15,551 nucleotides of DNA from Gammaproteobacteria bacterium (GTDB lineage Bacteria > Pseudomonadota > Gammaproteobacteria > Steroidobacterales > Woeseiaceae), in NCBI GenBank assembly GCA_029881015.1, contig JAOUNK010000034.1:1-15551 (forward strand), written 5' to 3'. The position numbers and the translations under genes were made by a program. The notes beneath the pieces were generated by a model. The model saw only the letters and a list, made by a program, of their open reading frames with translations, searched no databases and was not told the origin of the DNA. Each line of letters opens with the position of its first letter. The first letter of the stretch is position 1. Shown in pieces: positions 6,176 to 12,851 of the stretch.

Positions 6176-7306
6176 ATGGCATTGCACAACGAAAAGCGCT
6201 TCAAGTCCTGGTTCGTGTCCGCCGGCATCGTCGCGGTAGTCACGATCTGGCTTTTGTCCGGGCAGTTTGGCGGCGGCGAGGAGACGCAGCCGTCAACCGC
6301 TGACACTGTCGCTGCAGCAGCACCGCGGCATGCCGTCCGCGTGCGCACGCAGACCGCCGAGGAAGTCATGCGGACGATCGTGGTGAACGGCAAGACATCG
6401 CCGGCCCGCATCGTCAATCTTTCGGCTGAAACAGACGGTCGTGTCGTGTTTGTCGCTGCCCAGCGCGGCGCCAGCCTCAATGCGGGCGACTTGATCGTGC
6501 GACTGGACGAACGGGATCGCTCTGCCCGGCTTGCCCAGGCCAAGGCGACCGTCAGGCAGCGCGAAGTCGAATTCGCAGCGCGCGAGCGCCTGAAATCAGA
6601 AAGCTACGTTTCCGAAGCGCAGCTGCAGGAGGCCCTCGCCTTACTTGAGACCGCGCGTGCCGAACTGACACGTGCAGAGCTCGACCTCGAGTACATGGCT
6701 ATTCGCGCGCCGTTCGCGGGCGCCTTGCAGGCACGCAGTGTCGAGGTCGGGGATTTCGTGAAACGGGGAGATCCGATCGCGACCTACGTCGATAACCGGA
6801 CGCTGATCGTGGGCGCCGACCTGTCCGAGTTTGACGCTGGATTTGTCGATGTCGGCGACTCCGCAGAGGCTCAGCTTGCCACGGGCGAAACCGTGCGTGG
6901 TCGTATTCGCTACGTCGCACCGGTTGCCGATGAAGCGACGCGCACCTTTGCCGTTGAACTCGAGGTCGACAACGCGCATGGCAAGCTCCGTGCCGGTGGC
7001 ACCGCGGAACTCCGCATTCCGGCGGAGGCGGTGATGGCCCATCGCGTCTCACCGTCCTTGCTGACGCTCGACGATGCCGGCAACGTGGGCGTCAAGATCG
7101 TTAACGATCGCGGTGAAGTCGAGTTCATCGTGGCCGACATCGCCTTGTCTTCGCATGACGGCGTATGGCTGACCGGACTGCCAACCATGGCAACCATCAT
7201 TACTGTCGGTCAGGGCTACGTTACCAGCGGCACCACCGTGAATGCGGTTCCAGAAAGCGACGCCGAGACCGCCGTCGCGATCAAGGGGTCTGAGGACGCC
7301 CGGTAA
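6176..7306 (+). CDS. RND efflux periplasmic adaptor (HlyD/MFP family), TM-anchored
   Basis: Membrane-fusion protein of 376 residues joining the RND permease to an outer-membrane channel. An uncleaved signal anchor (about 12-28, SWFVSAGIVAVVTIWLL) has no lipobox cysteine. Then come a beta strand/lipoyl half (about 65-112, with AETDGRVVFVAAQRGASLNAGD), a short alpha-hairpin (about 113-165), and the second lipoyl half IRAPFAGALQARSVEVGDFV. Beta-barrel and membrane-proximal domains follow (to 376). The TolC-docking RxxxLxxxxxxS motif is imperfect: RERLKSESYVS has R136 only three before L139, although S146 is correctly placed. ATG 6176 is preferred to the TTG at 6155, which overlaps the padR stop; AGGGA lies 10 bases upstream of the ATG. 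The stop overlaps the permease start (TAATG), so subunits are co-translated. Confidence 0.92.
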   Translation: MALHNEKRFKSWFVSAGIVAVVTIWLLSGQFGGGEETQPSTADTVAAAAPRHAVRVRTQTAEEVMRTIVVNGKTSPARIVNLSAETDGRVVFVAAQRGASLNAGDLIVRLDERDRSARLAQAKATVRQREVEFAARERLKSESYVSEAQLQEALALLETARAELTRAELDLEYMAIRAPFAGALQARSVEVGDFVKRGDPIATYVDNRTLIVGADLSEFDAGFVDVGDSAEAQLATGETVRGRIRYVAPVADEATRTFAVELEVDNAHGKLRAGGTAELRIPAEAVMAHRVSPSLLTLDDAGNVGVKIVNDRGEVEFIVADIALSSHDGVWLTGLPTMATIITVGQGYVTSGTTVNAVPESDAETAVAIKGSEDAR

Positions 7307-10300
7307 TGGATATGATCGAACTGGCAATGCTGCGGTCAAGAACCGTGGTCCTGTCATTGCTGGTCGTCCTTATCGGCGGCATGGTCGCGTACGCCACCAT
7401 TCCGAAGGAAGCGGAGCCGGACATCGAGATCCCGATTGTCTATGTCAGCATCGAGCATGATGGTATTTCCCCGGAAGACTCGGAGCGTCTCCTTGTCCGC
7501 CCGATGGAGCAGGAGCTGCGTTCCATAGAGGGTGTCAAGGAAATGACGGCAAGCGCCTACGAGGGCGGCGCCAATATCCAGCTTGAGTTCGATGCGGGCA
7601 TCGATACCAAGCAGGCCCTGCAGGATGTGCGCGAGAAGGTCGACCAGGCACAGGCCAAGCTCCCCGGGGAGACCGACGAGCCGACGATACAGGAAGTCAA
7701 GATGTCGCGGTTCGATCCCATGCTCGTACTCAACCTCGCCGGCGATGTGCCCGAACGATCGCTGACGCGGATTGCAAAGGACCTCAAGGAGAAACTCGAG
7801 GCACTGACAGGCGTGCTCGAGGTCAACCTCGTCGGCTCCCGCGAGGAACTCATGGAAGTGGTTGTCGACCCGCTCGCGATGGAAAGTTACGGCCTCGACC
7901 AGGCGCAGATCATTCAGTTCATCAGCAGGAATAATCGGCTGGTCGCTGCAGGAGCCTTGCACTCCGATGAAGGACGTTTCCCCGTCAAGGTACCGGGCGT
8001 GTTTGAGAGCGCCGCGGACATACTCGACATGCCCATCAAGGCGGTGGGCGAACGCGTCGTTCATTTCAAGGACATCGCCGAGGTCAAACGAACCTACAAG
8101 GATGCCGAGAGTGTCGCTCGCCTGAACGGCAAGTCCGCACTGGCTATTGAAGTCGTCCAGCGGTCGCGAGCGAACATAATCGACACGATTGCACAGGTGA
8201 ATGCGATTATCGAAGAGGAGTCGGCCTACTGGCCGGCCGATATCGAAATCGTGGCGTCGCGCGACAAGTCGAAGGACGTGAACGACATGTTGTCCGAGCT
8301 GCAGAACAATGTGATCGCTGCGGTGCTGCTCGTGTTCATCGTCATCATCGGCATTCTTGGAATTCGCTCGGCGCTGCTTGTCGGCGTCGCAATTCCAGGC
8401 AGCTTCCTGATGGGCATACTGCTGATCGGCTCGTTCGGCGTGACCATCAACATGATGGTGCTGTTTGCGCTGATCATGGCGGTAGGCATGCTTGTCGATG
8501 GTGCGATTGTCGTGACGGAAATGGCGGACCGGCGGATGGCCGAGGGCGAATCACGGCACGACGCCTATGCGCGCGCCGCGATAAGAATGGCCTGGCCGAT
8601 TATTGCGTCGACCTGCACGACACTTGCGGCCTTCGTACCGCTGGCGCTGTGGCCCGGCACCTCGGGCGAGTTCATGAAATACCTGCCCATTACGCTGATA
8701 GCGGTGCTCTCGGCATCGCTCGCCATGGCATTGCTGTTCGTACCTACCCTTGGCGCGATTTTTGGCAGGACCGGCGCAGATTCCGAGGAGGCGCGACGCA
8801 ACCTGGCCGCGGCAGAGACCGGCGATTTCGACGATGTGACGGGTTTAACAGGCACCTATGTCCATTTCCTGAAACGAACCCTTGGCAATCCGTGGCGCAA
8901 CGTTGGCGCCGTTTCGGTATTGCTGGTCGCGGTCTACGCAGCGTTCTTCATTTTTGGCAAGGGCGTCGAGTACTTTCCGGAAGTGGAACAGCCCTTTGGC
9001 ATGGTCGACATTCGCGCGCGCGGCGATCTGTCTACGGCGGAAAGAGACCACCTTGTCCGCCAGGTCGAAGAACGGGTTCTCGGCATGCCGGAAATAGAAT
9101 TCCTCTACGCCAAGACGGGCAGCAATGATCAGGGCGCGGCGGACCAGATCGGTTCTTTGACGCTCAATTACGTGGATTGGCGTGAACGCCGACCGACTGA
9201 CGACATTCTCGCAGAAATTCGCGAGCGCACGAAGGACCTTGTCGGCATCCGCATCGAGACGCGCAAGCCCGATTCCGGCCCCCCGATGGGCAAACCGATC
9301 CGGATCGAATTCTCCTCACGCTACAAAGATGAGCTGGCCGCAGGCGTTGCACGTGTTCGCGCACATATGGAAGACCACGAATCGATCGTCAACGTCGAGG
9401 ACAGCCGACCGCTTCCGGGTATTGAGTGGCAGATCAAGGTCGACCGCGCCGAGGCCGCGCGCTTCGGTGCCGACATCTCGCTCGTCGGCGCCATGGTTCA
9501 GCTTGTCACCAATGGCATCAAGATTGGTGAATACCGGCCCGATGACAGCGACGATGAAATCGACATACGCGTTCGCTACCCGGCCGGCAGCCGCAATCTC
9601 TCGCAGATAGACGAACTGCGTATTCCAACCGGGCAGGGCCTGGTCCCGATCAGCACGTTCGTCGAACGCGTGCCGGCACAGAAGGTCGGCACGATCCGCA
9701 GGACCGACATGCGTCGCACCCTGTCGATCGATGCTGACGTCGCCGCGGGCGTGCTCGTCGACGACGTGGTGCGCAGCCTCAAGGCCAGCGTTCCGGAACT
9801 TGGTATCGACCCGAGAGTGAACTGGACCTTCCGGGGCAGCACAGAGGATCAGCAGGAGGACATGGCATTTCTCGAGCGCGCCATGCTGATGGCGCTCGCC
9901 ATCATGGCGATCATCCTGGTAACGCAGTTCAACAGCATCTACCAGGCGGGCCTGATCCTGACCGCCGTCCTGTTCTCGACCGGTGGTGTTCTGCTCGGCC
10001 ACCTCCTCTTGGGCAAACCGTTCGGCGTCATCATGAGCAGCGTCGGCGTCATCACGCTGGCGGGCATCGTCGTCAACAACAATATTGTGTTCATCGACAC
10101 CTACAACGTTCTGCGCAGTCGCGGTGAACGGCCGTTCGATGCTGTCCTGCGCACCTGCGCGATTCGACTTCGACCGGTCTTGCTGACGACCGTCACGACG
10201 ATCGTCGGTCTTATGCCGATGGTCCTCGGCGTCAACATCAACCTTGTTGAACGAGACGTGTCCATCGGCGCACCGAGCTCGCAATGGTGGACACAGCTCG

Positions 10301-10449
10301 CGTCGTCTGTCGCGGGTGGCCTCGCATTCGCGACCATACTGACACTGTGGCTGACCCCCAGCCTGCTCATGATTCAGGCCAACCTTGTGCAGCAATGGAA
10401 GAATCGGCGCGCCCTGCGACCCTCGATGTCGACATCCCCTGGCGGATGA
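7306..10449 (+). CDS. RND efflux permease (AcrB-type superfamily), system 1
   Basis: Proton-driven inner-membrane exporter of 1047 residues, full family length. It has TM1 near 13-31, a large periplasmic loop, TM2-6 (about 330-485), a second periplasmic loop (about 545-855) and TM7-12 spread over the rest. TM4 has VGMLVDGAIVV: Asp398 corresponds to AcrB Asp407, and Gly399 replaces Asp408. TM10 has GIVVNNNIVFID: Asn924 lies where AcrB has the relay Lys940. The following RLRPVLLTT motif is conserved. These changes occur in non-AcrB RND clades and do not by themselves suggest inactivity. No frameshift is seen. The gene is translationally coupled to the adaptor and under likely PadR control. The substrate is unknown. 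No channel gene follows; a 218-base gap leads to the second system. Confidence 0.95.
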   Translation: MDMIELAMLRSRTVVLSLLVVLIGGMVAYATIPKEAEPDIEIPIVYVSIEHDGISPEDSERLLVRPMEQELRSIEGVKEMTASAYEGGANIQLEFDAGIDTKQALQDVREKVDQAQAKLPGETDEPTIQEVKMSRFDPMLVLNLAGDVPERSLTRIAKDLKEKLEALTGVLEVNLVGSREELMEVVVDPLAMESYGLDQAQIIQFISRNNRLVAAGALHSDEGRFPVKVPGVFESAADILDMPIKAVGERVVHFKDIAEVKRTYKDAESVARLNGKSALAIEVVQRSRANIIDTIAQVNAIIEEESAYWPADIEIVASRDKSKDVNDMLSELQNNVIAAVLLVFIVIIGILGIRSALLVGVAIPGSFLMGILLIGSFGVTINMMVLFALIMAVGMLVDGAIVVTEMADRRMAEGESRHDAYARAAIRMAWPIIASTCTTLAAFVPLALWPGTSGEFMKYLPITLIAVLSASLAMALLFVPTLGAIFGRTGADSEEARRNLAAAETGDFDDVTGLTGTYVHFLKRTLGNPWRNVGAVSVLLVAVYAAFFIFGKGVEYFPEVEQPFGMVDIRARGDLSTAERDHLVRQVEERVLGMPEIEFLYAKTGSNDQGAADQIGSLTLNYVDWRERRPTDDILAEIRERTKDLVGIRIETRKPDSGPPMGKPIRIEFSSRYKDELAAGVARVRAHMEDHESIVNVEDSRPLPGIEWQIKVDRAEAARFGADISLVGAMVQLVTNGIKIGEYRPDDSDDEIDIRVRYPAGSRNLSQIDELRIPTGQGLVPISTFVERVPAQKVGTIRRTDMRRTLSIDADVAAGVLVDDVVRSLKASVPELGIDPRVNWTFRGSTEDQQEDMAFLERAMLMALAIMAIILVTQFNSIYQAGLILTAVLFSTGGVLLGHLLLGKPFGVIMSSVGVITLAGIVVNNNIVFIDTYNVLRSRGERPFDAVLRTCAIRLRPVLLTTVTTIVGLMPMVLGVNINLVERDVSIGAPSSQWWTQLASSVAGGLAFATILTLWLTPSLLMIQANLVQQWKNRRALRPSMSTSPGG

Positions 10450-10522
10450 CGGCCAGGGCCCGGTGAAACTTTCTCTCCGGCGCGCAATCCAAACACCTGT
10501 CTCGCGCATCTAATAGTCAAGC

Positions 10523-10540
10523 AGTGGCAATACTGTCACT
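10523..10540 (+). other. Small inverted repeat after RND permease 1
   Basis: AGTGGCA-ATAC-TGTCACT forms a 7-bp stem containing one G-T pair and a four-base loop, 73 bases after the permease stop. No T run follows directly; the nearest (ATTTTT) is about 20 bases on. It could be an imperfect terminator or transcript end stabiliser for the padR operon, or a binding site ahead of the next operon. The rest of the 10450-10605 stretch shows nothing I can name. Confidence 0.3.
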
Positions 10541-10605
10541 TCGAGGGGCGTAACCCATTGATTTTTATAGGCAGGCGTTCTCCGCTGATCGTAAGAACCC
10601 GTGGC

Positions 10606-10633
10606 TTGCGTTATACCGAACTAGTGTTATACT
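10606..10633 (+). promoter_or_regulatory. Extended -10 promoter of the second RND operon
   Basis: TGTTATACT (10625-10633) is an extended -10 with hexamer TATACT (5/6 match). TTGCGT (10606-10611) is the -35 at 16 bases. The heptamer GTTATAC occurs twice, at 10610-10616 and 10626-10632, 16 bases apart, the second copy overlapping the -10. Transcription would begin near 10640, about 28 bases before the first adaptor ATG. The first gene of the operon has only a weak ribosome site (GGA at 10661-10663). Confidence 0.55.
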
Positions 10634-10647
10634 TCACTACAACACTA
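10622..10647 (+). promoter_or_regulatory. Inverted repeat over the -10/start site: candidate operator
   Basis: TAGTGTT (10622-10628) and AACACTA (10641-10647) are perfect 7-bp arms; inside them TA and TA also pair, giving 10 of 13 positions symmetric across 26 bases. The repeat covers the -10 and the expected start site, a classic repressor position for TetR-, MarR- or PadR-type dimers. No regulator gene lies beside this operon within the window, so the protein is either PadR from 5616 acting in trans or something encoded elsewhere. Confidence 0.5.
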
Positions 10648-10667
10648 AACAAGAAAGTCCGGACATC

Positions 10668-11744
10668 ATGAAAGCAACAACACCGATCATTGCAGCGCTG
10701 GCACTCACTGGAACCGCCCTGCTGGCAGGTTGCGGCGTTGGTGAAGCCAGCATCGCCGACAAGGAATCCATTCAGGCGGCCACTCCGGTGCCGGTCGAGG
10801 TCGTCCAGCCCGCCCGCGCAGACATCTACGCGACCTACGCCGCGACCGCGACGATTACCTCCGACGCGGATGCGCCGGTGGTTGCTCGTGTTGCAGGCGA
10901 AGTCGTCGAGCTGCTTGTTGAGGAAGGCGACTATGTCGTTGCGGGCCAGGTGCTGGCGCGGCTGGACGGTGAACGGCTGCGTCTTGAGATGCTGGCGGCG
11001 CAGGCAAATCTGAAACGAGCGCGTACCGAGTTCGAACGCAATGCCGACCTGAGCAGGCGCGGACTGATCAGCGCTTCGATGTTCGACAACCTGCAATACG
11101 AGCTCGACGCACTTGAAGCGACTTACGAACTCAAGAAGCTCTCCTACGACTACTCGAAAATTCGTGCGCCGATCGCCGGCATCGTAGCCTCTCGTGAAGT
11201 CAAGCCGGGTCAGCATTTGAACGCAAACGACGTTGCCTTTCGGATTACCGATACGAGCGAACTGATCGCCTACCTGCAAATTCCGCAGACCGAGCTTACG
11301 AAGTTCAGTGTGGGCCATACCGTGAATATCGAGGTCGCGTCGATGCCCGGGGTGCGCTTCCCTGCGACAATCGAGCGAATCGGCCCGACGATCGATACAC
11401 GCAATGGCACGTTCCGCGCCACGGCTATGATCGACAACGCCGCCGGTAACCTCGCGCCCGGCATGTTTGGTCGCTTTACGATCGCCTATGAACAACACAA
11501 GAATGCACTCGTTGTACCGGCCGAAGCACTGCTGGACGAAGACGGCGAGAGCACCGTGTACATAGTCACCGACGGTGAAGCCGCACTGCGAACGGTACTG
11601 ACGGGCATTGAATCCGAGGGCAAGGTAGAGATCCTCAGCGGCCTTTCCGAAAGCGACATCATCGTCGTGGTCGGCCACTCGGGTCTGCGCAATGGCAGCA
11701 AGGTTCTTGCGAGCAACACCGTACAGGATCGCTTCGCGGGCTGA
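10668..11744 (+). CDS. RND efflux periplasmic adaptor lipoprotein, first of pair
   Basis: HlyD/MFP-family adaptor of 358 residues. The signal sequence ends in the lipobox LLAGC with lipidated Cys22. A lipoyl half (about 70-100, VVARVAGEVVELLVEEGDYV) precedes a short alpha-hairpin (about 102-163), the second lipoyl half KIRAPIAGIVASREVKPG, a beta-barrel and a membrane-proximal domain. The hairpin tip holds an intact TolC-docking RxxxLxxxxxxS motif: R124, L128, S135 in RNADLSRRGLIS. Position +2 after the lipid cysteine is Gly, as in MexA, rather than the inner-membrane retention Asp of E. coli AcrA. It lies 45 bases before a paralogous adaptor gene. Together they could form a mixed adaptor ring, as proposed for TriA/TriB. 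Promoter and operator candidates lie directly upstream. Confidence 0.93.
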   Translation: MKATTPIIAALALTGTALLAGCGVGEASIADKESIQAATPVPVEVVQPARADIYATYAATATITSDADAPVVARVAGEVVELLVEEGDYVVAGQVLARLDGERLRLEMLAAQANLKRARTEFERNADLSRRGLISASMFDNLQYELDALEATYELKKLSYDYSKIRAPIAGIVASREVKPGQHLNANDVAFRITDTSELIAYLQIPQTELTKFSVGHTVNIEVASMPGVRFPATIERIGPTIDTRNGTFRATAMIDNAAGNLAPGMFGRFTIAYEQHKNALVVPAEALLDEDGESTVYIVTDGEAALRTVLTGIESEGKVEILSGLSESDIIVVVGHSGLRNGSKVLASNTVQDRFAG

Positions 11745-11777
11745 CGGGCACCGCGCCGCTCGTCCGGCAAAAGCTAA

Positions 11778-11785
11778 AGGGGAGG
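11778..11785 (+). promoter_or_regulatory. Strong ribosome-binding site of the second adaptor
   Basis: AGGGGAGG lies four bases before the ATG at 11790 and is far stronger than the site of the first adaptor. This could raise synthesis of the second adaptor relative to the first from the same transcript. Confidence 0.7.
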
Positions 11786-11789
11786 ATTC

Positions 11790-12851
11790 ATGGAGCTACA
11801 TCGTATTGGTGCGGCGGCGTTCGCCTGTCTGCTACTGTTGACCGCATGCCAGCAGAACAACGAAGAAGAACAGTCGGACGAGGAAGAAACGCCGCCCATT
11901 CCGGTGGAAACCAGCACTCCCATACGCGGTGACGTGGTCGCCGTGTACTCCGGAACGGCGCCGATCGAAGCCTACGCCGAAGCCGATGTCGTCGCCAAGG
12001 TCGAAGGAGAAATTCGTGAGATCCTGGCCGAAGAAGGCAACGTCGTTACCGAAGGCCAGATCATCGCCCGCCTTGACGGCGATCGCCTGCGGCTCGAGCT
12101 CAACGAATCCCGCGCGCGCCTGAGCAAGATGCAGCGGGACTTCGAACGCAACAAGGATCTGCGGGGAAAGGGCCTGCTTTCGGAAGGCGACTTCGAGAAA
12201 CTCCAGTTCGACCTGGAGGCGCTACAGGCGTCGTACAACCTCGCCAGTCTCGAGCTCGATTACACCCAGATCCGCGCACCGATCGACGGCATCATTTCCG
12301 AGCGCTATATCAAGATCGGCAATACGGTCAGGGTCGGCGATCCTCTCTACCGTGTGACGGGTCTCGACCCGCTCGTGGCGTACCTGCATGTTCCGGAAAG
12401 GGAGTACCGGCGGATCCACGCAGGTCAGCCGGTCGCAATTGATATCGACGCACTTGCCGGCCAGAGAGTCATCGCTACGGTTACACGAATCAGCCCGGTG
12501 GTCGATCCCGCTACCGGTACCTTCAAGATTACGATTGAGATTCGGGACGCCGAACGGCGCATCAAGCCGGGTATGTTCGGTCGCATGAGTATCGTCTACG
12601 ACCGCCACGAAAACGTGCTCCAGGTTCCGCGCAGCGCGATTGTTAACGATATCGGTAGCGAAAGCGTATTTGTCGTCGAAGACGGCAAGGCCGTGCGCAA
12701 GGTGGTTACGACGGGCTATGGCGAGAACGGCATGATCGAGATTGTCGAGGGCCTCGAGGACACGGATAACGTCATTACGGTCGGCCAGATCGGCCTCAAG
12801 CCGGATGCCAGGGTAACCGTCATCAACGCAGCATCGGATGGGGACGACTGA
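11790..12851 (+). CDS. RND efflux periplasmic adaptor lipoprotein, second of pair
   Basis: HlyD/MFP-family adaptor of 353 residues, paralogous to its upstream neighbour through its whole length (for example RLDGDRLRLEL against RLDGERLRLEM, and QIRAPIDGII against KIRAPIAGIV). The lipobox is LLTAC with Cys20. Right after it comes a very acidic linker: residues 25-33 contain seven Glu/Asp, which the first adaptor lacks. The domain order is lipoyl half, short hairpin (about 98-160), lipoyl half, beta-barrel (GQPVAIDIDALAGQRV), and membrane-proximal domain. The docking motif RxxxLxxxxxxS is intact at R120, L124, S131. The stop overlaps the permease start (TGATG), so this adaptor, not the first, is translationally coupled to the pump. 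Confidence 0.93.
   Translation: MELHRIGAAAFACLLLLTACQQNNEEEQSDEEETPPIPVETSTPIRGDVVAVYSGTAPIEAYAEADVVAKVEGEIREILAEEGNVVTEGQIIARLDGDRLRLELNESRARLSKMQRDFERNKDLRGKGLLSEGDFEKLQFDLEALQASYNLASLELDYTQIRAPIDGIISERYIKIGNTVRVGDPLYRVTGLDPLVAYLHVPEREYRRIHAGQPVAIDIDALAGQRVIATVTRISPVVDPATGTFKITIEIRDAERRIKPGMFGRMSIVYDRHENVLQVPRSAIVNDIGSESVFVVEDGKAVRKVVTTGYGENGMIEIVEGLEDTDNVITVGQIGLKPDARVTVINAASDGDD

Noticed and set aside
9316..10509. Long open frame on the minus strand (397 codons) across RND permease 1
   Set aside because: Antisense to conserved permease sequence; the translation is rich in Arg, His and Asp with no domain pattern.
10611..11678. Open frame on the minus strand (355 codons) over the first paired adaptor
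   Set aside because: Shadow of the adaptor gene; no motif, and it would run through the promoter and operator region.
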